Below, one piece after another: positions 33,737 to 42,799 of a stretch of DNA of 63,996 nt. The position numbers and the translations under genes were made by a program. Every line of letters starts with the position of its first letter. Position 1 is the first letter of the stretch. The stretch spans positions 1 through 63,996 of the forward strand of contig NZ_VIUE01000033.1 in assembly GCF_007828215.1 (NCBI RefSeq), written 5' to 3'. The notes beneath the pieces were generated by a model. The model searched no databases, had not been told where the DNA came from, and worked only from the letters and a program-made list of their open reading frames with translations. The stretch comes from Pseudomonas sp. SJZ074 (GTDB taxonomy: Bacteria > Pseudomonadota > Gammaproteobacteria > Pseudomonadales > Pseudomonadaceae).

Positions 33737-34675
33737 TTAGCGATTGGCGCTGGTTGCGACAAGGGCACGGGCGGCGGCGATATCTGCATGGATCGCCGTC
33801 TTGAGCGCCTCCAGGGAGGCAAAACGCTGCTCTTCACGCAGCTTCTGGTGGAAAACCACCGTCAAACGCCGGTCATACAGATCGCCGGCAAAATCCAGAA
33901 CATGTACTTCGAGATGGGCCTTGCCATCCCCCTGGACCGTGGGCCGTACACCGATATTGGCGACGCCGGGCCAGGCCTTTCCGTCGATCTCGACGCTCAC
34001 CAGGAACACCCCGGTCAGCGGCACACGACGGCGCTTGAGTTGCACGTTGGCGGTCGGCGTACCCAATTGGCGCGCCAGCTTCTGTCCGTGCAGGATCCGC
34101 CCGGCGATCCGGTACGGACGGCCGAGCAAGCGCTCGGCCAATTCGAAGTCGGCAGCGGCCAGGGCATTGCGGACCTGGGTACTGCTCACACGCAAGCCAT
34201 CCAGCTCGACGGTCTGCGCCGCTTCAACGGTAAAGCCACGGGCGAGGCCGGCCTGCTGCAGATAGGCGAAATCCCCTGCCCGGTCACAACCGAAACGGAA
34301 ATCGTCGCCGACCTCCAGGTGCTTCACGTCGAGACCGCCCACCAGGATGGTCTCGACGAATTCGGCGGCGCTGAGCTTGCTCAGGCGCTCGTTGAAAGCC
34401 AGGCACAAGACCCGATCGACGCCTTCGGCGGCCAGCAGTTGCAGCTTGTCCCGCAGGCGGGCCAGACGGGCCGGCGCGGTCTCCGGGGCAAAGAATTCCC
34501 GGGGTTGCGGCTCGAAGATGACCACGCAACTGGGCAGCCCCAGCTCCAGCGCACGCTCGCGCAGCCGCGCCAGGATAGCCTGGTGGCCACGGTGGACACC
34601 GTCGAAGTTGCCAATGGTGGCGACACAGCCCCGATGCCGGGGACGCAGGTTGTGAAGGCCTCGAACCAGCTGCAT
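33737..34675 (-). CDS. ribF: Bifunctional riboflavin kinase / FAD synthetase RibF
   Basis: Makes FMN and FAD from riboflavin. The 312-residue protein has the N-terminal nucleotidyltransferase domain with GNFDGVHRGHQ (residues about 21-31) and the C-terminal riboflavin kinase domain (about 185-305) with the segment GTPTANVQL. I use the ATG at 34675 (MQLVRGLHN), which gives the family length. The frame extends 25 codons upstream without conservation. It comes first in the run leading to ileS-lspA-fkpB-ispH. Confidence 0.96.
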   Translation of the reverse strand: MQLVRGLHNLRPRHRGCVATIGNFDGVHRGHQAILARLRERALELGLPSCVVIFEPQPREFFAPETAPARLARLRDKLQLLAAEGVDRVLCLAFNERLSKLSAAEFVETILVGGLDVKHLEVGDDFRFGCDRAGDFAYLQQAGLARGFTVEAAQTVELDGLRVSSTQVRNALAAADFELAERLLGRPYRIAGRILHGQKLARQLGTPTANVQLKRRRVPLTGVFLVSVEIDGKAWPGVANIGVRPTVQGDGKAHLEVHVLDFAGDLYDRRLTVVFHQKLREEQRFASLEALKTAIHADIAAARALVATSANR

Positions 34676-34804
34676 AACGCGCTTCTTGCTCATAAAGTGG
34701 CCGATTATAACCACACCCGGCGGCCAACGACAGGCAACACCGTAACCCAAAGTGATCGAACCGACAAAACCGCTGCCCGACCGGCCCTTATCGACGCTAA
34801 TCCC

Positions 34805-36343
34805 TCAGCTCAAGGCCTTGCGATTGAAGTCTCGCAGACGGAATCCCATCAGCAGCAACATGCCGAAATACGCACCCGCACCCACGACGACCAGCATCCC
34901 CAGGCGCAGGAAACGCTCGAACATCTGCCCGCCACCCCAGGCTGGCATGAAGTGCATCGCCCCAAGCAGCACCGCCGACATTACCCCCACGGCCACCAAC
35001 AGCTTGAGGCCGAACTTGCCCCAGCCCGGCTGCGGTTGATACATCTTCTGCTTGCGCAACTGGTGGAACAGCAGCCCGGCATTGAGGCAGGCGCCAATAC
35101 TGATCGCCAGGGCCAGGCCGGCGTGGGCCAGGGGACCGATCAGCAAAAGGTTGAACAATTGCGTCATCACCAGGGTGAAAATGGCGATCTTTACCGGTGT
35201 GCGGATGTTCTGCTGCGCATAGAAACCTGGCGCCAGCACCTTGATCAGGATGATTCCCAACAACCCCACCGAGTAAGCGATCAGGGCCCGCTGAGTCATC
35301 AGGGCATCGAACGCCTTGAACTGGCCGTACTGGAACAGCGAGACGGTCAGCGGTTCCGCCAGGATCCCCAGGGCCACCGCGCAAGGCAGCACCAGCACGA
35401 AGCACAGGCGCAAGCCCCAGTCGAGAATGCGCGAGTACTCCTGGCGATCCCGGCTGGCATAGGTCTTGGCCAAGGTCGGCAACAGGATCGTGCCCAACGC
35501 CACGCCCAGCACGCCGGACGGCAATTCCATCAGACGGTCGGCGTAGTACATCCACGACACCGAGCCGGCCACCAGGAACGAGGCGAAAATAGTGTTGATG
35601 ATCAGGGAAATCTGACTCACCGATACCCCGAGGATCGCCGGCAACATCTGCTTGAGCACCCGCCAGACGCCGCTGTCGCGCAGATTCAGGCGCGGCAGTA
35701 CCAGCATGCCGATCTTCTTCAGGTAGGGCAGCTGGTACAGCAGCTGCGCCAGGCCGCCCACCAACACCGCCCAACCGAGAGCCATCACCGGAGGGTTGAA
35801 GTACGGCGTCAGAAACACCGCAAACACGATCATGCTGACGTTGAGCAGCGTCGGCACGAAGGCCGGCACTGAAAACCGATTCCAGGTATTGAGGATCGCC
35901 CCGGCCAGGGATGACAGGGAAATCAGCAATATATAAGGAAAGGTCACCCGCAAGAGATCGGTGGTGAGTTGGTACTTTTCCGGTGTATCGGTAAAACCCG
36001 GCGCCGTGGCCCAGATCACCCAAGGCGCGGCGAGCATGCCGGCCGTCGTGACGAGCGCCAGCACCAGCGTCAGCAAACCAGTGACGTAGGCAATGAACGT
36101 GCGGGTCGCCTCGTCGCCCTTCTGGCTTTTATATTCCGCCAGGATCGGCACGAAGGCTTGGGAAAATGCCCCTTCGGCGAATATCCGGCGCAGCAGGTTG
36201 GGCAGTTTGAAGGCGATGAAGAAGGCGTCGGTGGCCATTCCGGCGCCGAATATCCGAGCGATGAGCGTGTCGCGAACGAACCCCAGGATACGGGAAAGCA
36301 TCGTGATAGAGCTGACGGCAGCCAACGATTTGAGCAGATTCAT
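34805..36343 (-). CDS. murJ: Lipid II flippase MurJ
   Basis: Inner-membrane MOP-family transporter that flips the peptidoglycan precursor lipid II. The 512-residue protein has about 14 membrane segments. Its N-terminal SRILGFVRDTLIARIFG segment holds an arginine needed in the cavity of E. coli MurJ, and the ATDAFFIAFKLPNLLRR segment follows. It is upstream of ribF with a 129-bp gap and divergent from rpsT. The order rpsT-murJ-ribF-ileS is conserved in pseudomonads. Confidence 0.96.
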   Translation of the reverse strand: MNLLKSLAAVSSITMLSRILGFVRDTLIARIFGAGMATDAFFIAFKLPNLLRRIFAEGAFSQAFVPILAEYKSQKGDEATRTFIAYVTGLLTLVLALVTTAGMLAAPWVIWATAPGFTDTPEKYQLTTDLLRVTFPYILLISLSSLAGAILNTWNRFSVPAFVPTLLNVSMIVFAVFLTPYFNPPVMALGWAVLVGGLAQLLYQLPYLKKIGMLVLPRLNLRDSGVWRVLKQMLPAILGVSVSQISLIINTIFASFLVAGSVSWMYYADRLMELPSGVLGVALGTILLPTLAKTYASRDRQEYSRILDWGLRLCFVLVLPCAVALGILAEPLTVSLFQYGQFKAFDALMTQRALIAYSVGLLGIILIKVLAPGFYAQQNIRTPVKIAIFTLVMTQLFNLLLIGPLAHAGLALAISIGACLNAGLLFHQLRKQKMYQPQPGWGKFGLKLLVAVGVMSAVLLGAMHFMPAWGGGQMFERFLRLGMLVVVGAGAYFGMLLLMGFRLRDFNRKALS

Positions 36344-36515
36344 GAAAAGAGTTTCAGCCTGTCGATAAACAGCAGGCGAACAACGCGCCCACTTGTGCGA
36401 TACTCCGCGCCGCTAAACAGCACAGCGCCAAAGCCCGCGAGTTTACAGGTCACACGCCGGAAAGAAATCATCCGGTGCGTTGTACCTGCCATTCAGCGGA
36501 ACGCGTCACCCGCCC

Positions 36516-36544
36516 TTGACAAGACCTCAACTCATCGGCATGAT
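36516..36544 (+). promoter_or_regulatory. Sigma-70 promoter of rpsT
   Basis: A perfect TTGACA at 36516-36521, a 17-bp spacer and CATGAT at 36539-36544, about 50 bp before the GTG start of rpsT. Confidence 0.6.
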
Positions 36545-36597
36545 TCGCGGCCTATTTTGTTTGCTATTTCCCAAAAAGTCTTTCGAGGAGCTCGACG

Positions 36598-36876
36598 GTG
36601 GCCAACTCACCTTCCGCCAAAAAACGTGCAAAACAGGCTGAGAAGCGTCGCAGCCACAACGCCAGCCTGCGTTCCATGGTCCGTACCTACATCAAAAACG
36701 TAGTTAAAGCCATCGACGCAAAAGACGCTGAAAAAGCTCAAGCTGCCTACGTTCTGGCTGTGCCTGTTATCGACCGCATGGCCGATAAAGGCATCATCCA
36801 CAAGAACAAGGCTGCTCGTCATAAGAGCCGCCTGAATGGCCACCTAAAGGCCCTGAACGTTGCCGCTGCTGCCTAA
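36598..36876 (+). CDS. rpsT: 30S ribosomal protein S20
   Basis: Binds 16S rRNA early in small-subunit assembly. The 92-residue protein is highly basic and starts ANSPSAKKRAKQAEKRR after the initiator, as in all S20 proteins. The start codon is GTG, preceded by a strong GAGGAG site. A non-AUG start is also seen in other rpsT genes, where it takes part in autogenous control. A monocistronic terminator follows. Confidence 0.97.
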   Translation: MANSPSAKKRAKQAEKRRSHNASLRSMVRTYIKNVVKAIDAKDAEKAQAAYVLAVPVIDRMADKGIIHKNKAARHKSRLNGHLKALNVAAAA

Positions 36877-36890
36877 GCGACGCGCTCGTT

Positions 36891-36918
36891 AAAAAACCGA
36901 CCTCAGGGTCGGTTTTTT
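36891..36918 (+). terminator. Rho-independent terminator of rpsT
   Basis: ACCGACC pairs with GGTCGGT around TCAG, flanked by A and T runs, so it may also work on the opposite strand. Confidence 0.92.
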
Positions 36919-36954
36919 ATTGCCTGCGATTCTGCAGACACATCGCAATATAAA

Positions 36955-37042
36955 TGTGGGAGCGAGCCTGCTCGCGATAGCGGATTGCAAGACGACTTGC
37001 TGTCACTGTTACACCGCCATCGCGAGCAGGCTCTCTCCCACA
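36955..37042. repeat. Paired REP element, class TGTGGGAGC
   Basis: TGTGGGAGCGAGCCTGCTCG and the inverted GCGAGCAGGCTCTCTCCCACA, 88 bp in all, between the convergent rpsT and creA genes. The right unit has one base change (CTCTCTCC). Confidence 0.85.
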
Positions 37043-37057
37043 GGGATTACGTGCTGA

Positions 37058-37522
37058 TTATTGCGCGCGAGCCCACGGCAGGATCGGAATCGCCGTCACC
37101 GCATTCTGCGGACTGCCTTCGATCACGCGATCGCTGTAGACCAGGTACACCAGCGTATTGCGCTTCTTGTCGAGGAACCGCACCACCTGCATGGTCTTGA
37201 ATACCAGCGAGGTGCGCTCACGGAATACTTCCTCGCCATCCTTGAGTTCACCCTTGAAGCTGATCGGCCCCACTTGGCGACAGGCAATGGACGCCTCGGC
37301 ACGATCCTCAGCCAGACCCAGACCACCTTTCACACCACCGGTCTTGGCCCGGGACAGGTAGCAGGTCACGCCATCCACCTTGGGATCGTCGAACGCCTCG
37401 ACCACGATCCGGTCGTTCGGCCCGACGAATTTGAATACCGTCGATACCTGGCCAATCTCCTCGGCCGAGGCCAGCAGCGGCACCGCCAGCAGCAGGCCGA
37501 TCAATCCTTTTGCCAAACCCAT
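37058..37522 (-). CDS. creA: CreA family periplasmic protein
   Basis: Exported protein of 154 residues with a signal peptide ending at ASA (about residue 20), then the CreA segment IGQVSTVFKFVGPNDRIVVE. The core contains two cysteines (VTCYLS and IACRQV) that can form a disulfide in the periplasm. The family is widespread and its function unknown. It lies 9 nt after proB on the same strand, so the two are probably co-transcribed. Confidence 0.9.
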   Translation of the reverse strand: MGLAKGLIGLLLAVPLLASAEEIGQVSTVFKFVGPNDRIVVEAFDDPKVDGVTCYLSRAKTGGVKGGLGLAEDRAEASIACRQVGPISFKGELKDGEEVFRERTSLVFKTMQVVRFLDKKRNTLVYLVYSDRVIEGSPQNAVTAIPILPWARAQ

Positions 37523-37531
37523 GTAATTTCC

Positions 37532-38650
37532 TTAGACAAGAATCAGGTTGTCGCGGTGAACCAGCTCAGGCTCAGCCATGTAACCCAGCAGGCCGACAAT
37601 CGCATCAGACGATTGCCCGATGATTTTCTGCGCTTCCAGCGCGCTGTAGTTAGCCAGGCCACGGGCGATCTCACGACCATCCGGCGCCACGCACACGACC
37701 ATTTCGCCACGTCGGAAGCTACCCTGGACCAGCTTCACACCCACCGGCAGCAGGCTTTTGTTGCCCTGTGACAGCGCCGTCACGGCTCCCGCATCCAGCA
37801 CCAGCGTGCCACGGGTCTGCAGATGCCCGGCCAACCACTGCTTGCGCGCCGCCAGCATGCCGCGCTCAGGCGAGAGCAACGTGCCGATGTGCTCGCCTGC
37901 TTTGAGACGATCCAACACCCGCTCCAGCCGACCACCGATGATGATGGTATGAGCACCGGAGCGTGCCGCCAGACGCGCAGCGCGCAGCTTGGTCTGCATG
38001 CCACCGCGCCCCAGCGCGCCGCCGGTGCCGCCCGCGACCGCATCCAGAGCCGGATCATCGGCACGGGCTTCGTAGATCAGCTTGGCATCGGGGTTGGTGC
38101 GCGGATCGGCGTCGAACATGCCGTCGCGATCCGTGAGAATCACCAGCAGATCGGCCTCCACCAGGTTTGCCACCAGCGCGGCCAGGGTGTCGTTGTCACC
38201 GAAGCGGATCTCATCGGTGACGACGGTATCGTTCTCGTTGATCACTGGGATGACTTTCAGCTCCACCAGCGCCCGCAAGGTGCTGCGGGCATTGAGGTAG
38301 CGCTTGCGGTCGGAGAGGTCATCGTGGGTCAGGAGAATCTGCGCCGTATGACGGCCATGCTCGGCAAAGCTGGATTCCCAGGCCTGCACAAGGCCCATCT
38401 GGCCAATGGCGGCGGCGGCCTGCAATTCGTGCATCGCGCTGGGTCGCGACGTCCAGCCCAGACGACTCATGCCGGCTGCCACAGCCCCCGAAGAGACCAG
38501 CACCAGCTCGACGCCAGCCTCATGCAAGGCCACCATCTGCTCGACCCACACCGCCATCGCCTTGCGATCCAGGCCCTTGCCATCCGCCGTCAGCAGTGCG
38601 CTGCCGATCTTCACGACCCAGCGCCGCGCACCCGTCACCTTGCTCCGCAT
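37532..38650 (-). CDS. proB: Glutamate 5-kinase ProB
   Basis: First enzyme of proline synthesis, feedback-inhibited by proline. The 372-residue protein has the amino acid kinase domain (WVVKIGSALLTADG, VLVSSGAVAAGMSRLG, INENDTVVTDEIRFGDND) and a C-terminal PUA domain (about residues 280-360). Two adjacent ATG codons are possible; the one at 38650 (MRSKVTGARR) matches the P. aeruginosa start. It is downstream of cgtA on the same strand, separated by a terminator. Confidence 0.96.
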   Translation of the reverse strand: MRSKVTGARRWVVKIGSALLTADGKGLDRKAMAVWVEQMVALHEAGVELVLVSSGAVAAGMSRLGWTSRPSAMHELQAAAAIGQMGLVQAWESSFAEHGRHTAQILLTHDDLSDRKRYLNARSTLRALVELKVIPVINENDTVVTDEIRFGDNDTLAALVANLVEADLLVILTDRDGMFDADPRTNPDAKLIYEARADDPALDAVAGGTGGALGRGGMQTKLRAARLAARSGAHTIIIGGRLERVLDRLKAGEHIGTLLSPERGMLAARKQWLAGHLQTRGTLVLDAGAVTALSQGNKSLLPVGVKLVQGSFRRGEMVVCVAPDGREIARGLANYSALEAQKIIGQSSDAIVGLLGYMAEPELVHRDNLILV

Positions 38651-38728
38651 CATCTTCAACCTTTGCCAGCGGACGACGCGACCCAGCGCCATCCATGGGA
38701 TTATTCGTATTTGCGTTTTGCAGACACC

Positions 38729-38752
38729 AAAACGCCGCTCGATTGAGCGGCG
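38729..38752 (-). terminator. Terminator between cgtA and proB
   Basis: On the minus strand CGCCGCTC pairs with GAGCGGCG around AATC and is followed by TTTT. A REP hairpin at 38847-38870 lies between this stem and the cgtA stop. Confidence 0.75.
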
Positions 38753-38846
38753 CCTGGAAACCGGCTGGCTGCGATGATAACACCGCGCCCCGACAGATGA
38801 AGCATCGCAGACCGCCCCGACACTTGGTCAGCCAGAGACAAATCGA

Positions 38847-38870
38847 TGTGGGAGCGAGCCTGCTCCCACA
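38847..38870. repeat. Compact REP hairpin
   Basis: TGTGGGAGC-GAGCCT-GCTCCCACA: a single short hairpin 21 bp after the cgtA stop. Confidence 0.8.
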
Positions 38871-38891
38871 AGAGCCAAGCCCGCTGCGCGA

Positions 38892-40115
38892 TCAGTCGCG
38901 AACGTAGATGATCTCCGGACCATCTTCGTCATCCACATCTTCCTCATCCCAGTCATCTTCGCCGATGTCATGGACCGACTTGACACCACTGCGACGCAGG
39001 GCACGCTGGTCATCCAGCGCCTGCAACTGCGCACGGGCTTCATCTTCGATGCGCTGATCGAGCTCGGCCAGCTCTTCCTTGTAGGCCGGGTCATTGGCCA
39101 GGCGATCGGCACGATCTTCCAGATAGCGCATGATGTCGTGGCACAGGCGCTCGGTACCTTCTTTGGCAATGGCGGAGATCACGTAGACCGGACCTTCCCA
39201 GCCCAGACGATCAACGATTTCCTTGACCCGCTCCTCATGCTCTTCTTCGAGGATCTGGTCGCACTTGTTCAGCACCAGCCAACGATCACGCTCGGCCAGG
39301 GCCGGGCTGAACTTGGTCAGCTCGCTGACAATGACTTCGGCGGCATCGGCAGCATTGCTTTCATCCAGCGGCGCCATGTCCACGAGATGCAGCAGCAGAC
39401 GGGTGCGGGACAAGTGCTTGAGGAAGCGAATCCCCAGGCCGGCGCCATCGGACGCCCCTTCGATCAATCCCGGGATGTCCGCGACCACAAAGCTCTTCCA
39501 GCGGTCGACACTGACCACGCCCAGGTTCGGCACCAGGGTAGTGAACGGATAGTCCGCCACTTTCGGCTTGGCAGCCGACACCGAACGAATGAAGGTACTT
39601 TTACCGGCATTCGGCAAGCCCAGCAGGCCCACGTCGGCCAGCACCTTCATTTCCAGCTTCAGGTCACGCTGCTCGCCCGGCTTGCCTGGCGTGGTCTGGC
39701 GTGGCGCGCGGTTGGTACTGGACTTGAAGCGAGTGTTGCCCAGGCCGTGCCAACCACCATGAGCCACCAACAGACGCTGGCCCGGCTTGGTCAGGTCGCC
39801 AATGACCTCCTGGGTCGCGGAGTCGATTACCGTGGTACCGACCGGAACGCGCAGGACCAGGTCCTCGCCCTTCTTGCCGGTGCAATCGGTGCTGCCACCG
39901 TTGGAACCACGCTCGGCATCGAAGTGACGGGTGTAGCGGTAGTCCACCAGGGTATTGAGGTTTTCGTCGGCGAGCATGAAGATCGAGCCGCCGTCGCCGC
40001 CGTCACCGCCGTTCGGACCACCGTTTTCAATGAATTTTTCCCGACGAAAACTCATGCAGCCATTGCCGCCGTCGCCGGCTTTTACTCGAATCGATACTTC
40101 ATCAACAAACTTCAT
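38892..40115 (-). CDS. cgtA: GTPase Obg / CgtA
   Basis: Essential ribosome-associated GTPase acting in 50S maturation and stress signalling. The 407-residue protein has the glycine-rich Obg fold at the N-terminus (EVSIRVKAGDGGNGCMSF), then the G domain with P-loop GLPNAGKST, DIPGLIEGAS and NKCD. The C-terminal tail is highly acidic (DDWDEEDVDDEDGPE). The ATG at 40115 gives the normal start; the frame continues upstream without conservation. The order rplU-rpmA-cgtA-proB is standard. Confidence 0.97.
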   Translation of the reverse strand: MKFVDEVSIRVKAGDGGNGCMSFRREKFIENGGPNGGDGGDGGSIFMLADENLNTLVDYRYTRHFDAERGSNGGSTDCTGKKGEDLVLRVPVGTTVIDSATQEVIGDLTKPGQRLLVAHGGWHGLGNTRFKSSTNRAPRQTTPGKPGEQRDLKLEMKVLADVGLLGLPNAGKSTFIRSVSAAKPKVADYPFTTLVPNLGVVSVDRWKSFVVADIPGLIEGASDGAGLGIRFLKHLSRTRLLLHLVDMAPLDESNAADAAEVIVSELTKFSPALAERDRWLVLNKCDQILEEEHEERVKEIVDRLGWEGPVYVISAIAKEGTERLCHDIMRYLEDRADRLANDPAYKEELAELDQRIEDEARAQLQALDDQRALRRSGVKSVHDIGEDDWDEEDVDDEDGPEIIYVRD

Positions 40116-40261
40116 GACACACGCCTCTCGCCATACGGACGAGTCGAAAAAAACAAGACATAAGACTCTTGCAAAAATGAACGCAGCGACCAGATCAAGC
40201 GCCCGATAGCAGCGCCGGCAGCCCATACAAACAGCTTTGCAAGAGACTCACCCCACAAACG

Positions 40262-40289
40262 AAAAAGCCCCGTCGCAAGACAGGGCTTC
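40262..40289 (-). terminator. Rho-independent terminator of rplU-rpmA
   Basis: On the minus strand AAGCCCTGTC pairs with GACGGGGCTT around TTGC and is followed by TTT. It lies 17 nt after the rpmA stop and separates the ribosomal genes from cgtA. Confidence 0.88.
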
Positions 40290-40305
40290 TCCAGCATCCT
40301 CGCGA

Positions 40306-40563
40306 TTAAGCCGCGACAACGCTCACGTAACGGCGGTTGAACGCGCCCTTTACTTCGAACTTGATCACGCCTTCGATTTTAGCGAAGAGGGTGTGATCCT
40401 TACCCATGCCCACACCGTAACCGGCGTGGAATTGGGTGCCGCGCTGACGCACGATGATGTTGCCAGCCTTGATGACCTGGCCGCCATACATCTTCACGCC
40501 AAGGCGTTTGGCTTCTGAGTCGCGACCGTTACGGGTACTACCACCAGCTTTTTTGTGTGCCAT
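40306..40563 (-). CDS. rpmA: 50S ribosomal protein L27
   Basis: Large-subunit protein near the peptidyl-transferase centre. The 85-residue basic protein begins AHKKAGGSTRNGRDSEAKR after the initiator; that N-terminal tail reaches the active site. It lies 35 nt downstream of rplU. Confidence 0.98.
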   Translation of the reverse strand: MAHKKAGGSTRNGRDSEAKRLGVKMYGGQVIKAGNIIVRQRGTQFHAGYGVGMGKDHTLFAKIEGVIKFEVKGAFNRRYVSVVAA

Positions 40564-40598
40564 GAGTTCAATTCTCCTAGTGAGGAATTAGGCTGAAA

Positions 40599-40913
40599 TT
40601 AAGCCTGAATACCGGTGATTTTGATCTCGGTGTACCACTGGCGGTGGCCCATACGCTTCATGTGGTGCTTACGACGACGGAACTTGATGATGCGGACTTT
40701 ATCGTGACGACCTTGGGAGATCACTTCAGCCACAACGGTAGCGCCAGCAACGACTGGAGCGCCGATATTCACGTCATCGCCATTGGCGACCAACAGAACG
40801 CGATCAAAAGTCACGGATTCGCCGGTAGCGACTTCCAGTTTTTCGATCTTCAGGTATTCACCTGGGGCGACCTTGTATTGCTTGCCACCAGTAACGATTA
40901 CTGCATAAGACAT
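40599..40913 (-). CDS. rplU: 50S ribosomal protein L21
   Basis: Large-subunit protein of 104 residues. It begins MSYAVIVTGGKQYKV and ends with the basic KFRRRKHHMKRMGHRQ region of L21. The ATG at 40913 follows a GGAGAAAT site. The longer open frame upstream runs through the promoter and is not coding. Confidence 0.98.
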   Translation of the reverse strand: MSYAVIVTGGKQYKVAPGEYLKIEKLEVATGESVTFDRVLLVANGDDVNIGAPVVAGATVVAEVISQGRHDKVRIIKFRRRKHHMKRMGHRQWYTEIKITGIQA

Positions 40914-41044
40914 GGTATTTCTCCGATAATCCTGCTCACCCAGCGCTTTAGAAGAAGAGGTATTGGCTGGCATGGCTGCATGGGCTGGAAGGCCCGGATG
41001 CAATTGCGTAAGGCAGGTGCTGCCCAGGAAGTTCAGGGTGCGCG

Positions 41045-41073
41045 ATTGTACGCAAGCTGTCCTGGCGATGCAA
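41045..41073 (-). promoter_or_regulatory. Sigma-70 promoter of rplU-rpmA
   Basis: On the minus strand TTGCAT, a 17-bp spacer and TACAAT, giving a leader of about 125 nt before rplU. It is back-to-back with the ispB promoter, 19 bp away. Confidence 0.75.
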
Positions 41074-41091
41074 GTAGCCGTCCATCGCGCC

Positions 41092-41120
41092 TTGACAGCC
41101 CCGGACGTGGGTCCTAGCAT
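41092..41120 (+). promoter_or_regulatory. Sigma-70 promoter of ispB
   Basis: TTGACA at 41092-41097, a 17-bp spacer and TAGCAT at 41115-41120, about 25 nt before the ispB start region. Confidence 0.75.
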
Positions 41121-41152
41121 GCCGCGCAACCCTTCTGGAGCGCCTGTCGCTG

Positions 41153-42121
41153 ATGCAACCCCAAGCTTTCTACCGCGCAGTGGCGGACGATTTTAGTGCC
41201 GTCGACGGCATCATCAAGAAGCAGCTGACTTCCCGAGTGCCGCTGGTGTCGAAAATCGGCGACTACATCACCTCGGCCGGCGGCAAGCGCCTGCGTCCTT
41301 TATTGGTGCTTCTGTGTGGCAAGGCCCTGGGCCGCGAAGGCGACGACCTGCGCCTGCTGGCTGCCACCATCGAATTCCTGCATACCGCCACCCTGCTGCA
41401 TGACGACGTGGTCGACATGTCCGGCATGCGCCGTGGCCGCTCGACCGCCAATGCCATGTGGGGCAACGCCCCGAGTGTGCTGGTGGGCGACTTCCTGTAT
41501 TCGCGCTCGTTCGAGATGATGGTCGAACTGGGCTCGATGCCTGTGATGAAGATCCTGTCCCAGGCCACGCGCATCATCGCCGAAGGCGAAGTGCTGCAAC
41601 TGTCCAAGGTACGTGACGCCAGCACCACGGAAGAAACCTACATGGAGGTCATCCGCGGCAAGACCGCGATGCTCTTCGAAGCCTCGACCCACAGCGCCGC
41701 CGCACTGGCCGGTGCTTCCGCCGAGCAGAGCGAAGCACTGCGCACCTTCGGCGATCACCTGGGCGTGGCCTTCCAATTGGTGGACGACCTGCTCGACTAC
41801 AAGGGCGATGCGGAGACCCTGGGCAAGAACGTCGGTGACGACCTCGCCGAAGGCAAACCGACCCTGCCGTTGATCTACACCATGCGCGAAGGTACGCCAG
41901 AACAGGCGGCCCTGGTACGCCAGGCCATTCAGAAAGGCGGGATCGAAGACCTGGAAAGCATTCGCGAAGCGGTCGAAGCTTCCGGCTCGCTGGACTACAC
42001 GGCAAAACTGGCCCGGGACTACGTCGCCCGCGCAATCAAATGCCTCGACGCCCTGCCGGCCAGCGAATACCGCGATGCCCTGGTGGAATTGAGCGAGTTT
42101 GCAGTGGCGCGTACCCACTGA
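41153..42121 (+). CDS. ispB: Polyprenyl (octaprenyl) diphosphate synthase IspB
   Basis: Makes the long isoprenoid tail of ubiquinone. The 322-residue trans-prenyltransferase has both aspartate-rich motifs: LLHDDVVDMSGMRRGR (first DDxxD) and FQLVDDLLDYKGD (second DDxxD). In pseudomonads the product chain is usually Q9, so solanesyl synthase is a fair alternative name. The ATG follows a GGAG site (41139-41142). It is divergent from rplU. Confidence 0.95.
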   Translation: MQPQAFYRAVADDFSAVDGIIKKQLTSRVPLVSKIGDYITSAGGKRLRPLLVLLCGKALGREGDDLRLLAATIEFLHTATLLHDDVVDMSGMRRGRSTANAMWGNAPSVLVGDFLYSRSFEMMVELGSMPVMKILSQATRIIAEGEVLQLSKVRDASTTEETYMEVIRGKTAMLFEASTHSAAALAGASAEQSEALRTFGDHLGVAFQLVDDLLDYKGDAETLGKNVGDDLAEGKPTLPLIYTMREGTPEQAALVRQAIQKGGIEDLESIREAVEASGSLDYTAKLARDYVARAIKCLDALPASEYRDALVELSEFAVARTH

Positions 42122-42140
42122 TCGACCGGTTGTATGAAAA

Positions 42141-42174
42141 ACCTGTGGGAGCGAGCCTGCTCGCTCCCACAGGT
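42141..42174. repeat. Perfect REP palindrome after ispB
   Basis: ACCTGTGGGAGCGAGC-CT-GCTCGCTCCCACAGGT: 16-bp perfect arms with a 2-nt loop, 20 bp after the ispB stop. It probably doubles as a transcript-end hairpin. Confidence 0.88.
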
Positions 42175-42210
42175 TAAATCAACGCCTGCCCTTCCCACTG
42201 TAAAACCTTA

Positions 42211-42216
42211 TATAAT
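42211..42216 (+). promoter_or_regulatory. -10 box upstream of yjdM
   Basis: A perfect TATAAT followed by TGTGCG, 39 bp before the GTG start. No good -35 is present at the normal distance. Confidence 0.45.
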
Positions 42217-42254
42217 GTGCGCCCTTTTGTCCTCCTGATACCCAAGGAACCTTA

Positions 42255-42596
42255 GTGAGCACGTTGCCACCCTGCCCGAAATGCAATTCCGAATACACCT
42301 ACGAAGACGGCACCCAGCTGGTCTGCCCGGAGTGCGCCCACGAATGGTCTGCCGGCGGTGAAGTCGAAGCGGCGTCCGATGACACCGTGAAGAAAGACTC
42401 GGTCGGCAACGTCCTGCAGGACGGCGACACCATCACCGTGATCAAGGACCTCAAGGTCAAGGGCACGTCGCTGGTGGTCAAGGTGGGCACCAAGGTCAAG
42501 AACATCCGCCTGTGCGATGGCGATCATGACATCGACTGCAAGATCGATGGCATCGGCCCGATGAAACTCAAATCCGAGTTCGTCAGAAAAGTCTGA
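42255..42596 (+). CDS. yjdM: Zinc-ribbon protein YjdM (PhnA family)
   Basis: Small cytoplasmic protein of 113 residues, once named PhnA; its exact role is not settled. The N-terminal zinc ribbon is CPKC...CPEC (residues about 7-30). The C-terminal KOW/SH3-like PhnA domain contains VLQDGDTITVIKDLKVKG. The start is GTG, preceded by AAGGAAC. It is a lone gene between ispB and the Fur-box gene. Confidence 0.93.
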   Translation: MSTLPPCPKCNSEYTYEDGTQLVCPECAHEWSAGGEVEAASDDTVKKDSVGNVLQDGDTITVIKDLKVKGTSLVVKVGTKVKNIRLCDGDHDIDCKIDGIGPMKLKSEFVRKV

Positions 42597-42752
42597 GTCC
42601 GCTGTCCCCATCCCGCGCTACGCGTGGGATGGTGCCTGGCCCTGCCCCGCTTCGACCCCGATTTGCGCCTGCAAGCCAAACGCCAGCCATTGTGAGCTGC
42701 GACACCCCATCGTCAGAAAAAAAAACCCAATACAAATTGAGTCTTGCTATTT

Positions 42753-42771
42753 AGATAATAAGAATTATTCT
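42753..42771 (+). promoter_or_regulatory. Fur box upstream of the 42800 gene
   Basis: GATAATAAGAATTATTCTC matches the 19-bp Fur consensus GATAATGATAATCATTATC at 15 of 19 positions. It lies 28 bp before the ATG at 42800, in an AT-rich stretch with a TTGAGTC upstream, so Fur binding would cover the promoter. Repression by Fur-Fe is the natural inference. Confidence 0.75.
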
Positions 42772-42799
42772 CATCAAACCCATCAAGGAGATGAGAACC

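Noticed and set aside
33788..35872. 694-codon open frame opposite ribF and murJ
   Set aside because: It crosses two well-supported genes and an intergenic gap on the other strand, with Gln/His-rich composition typical of antisense frames.
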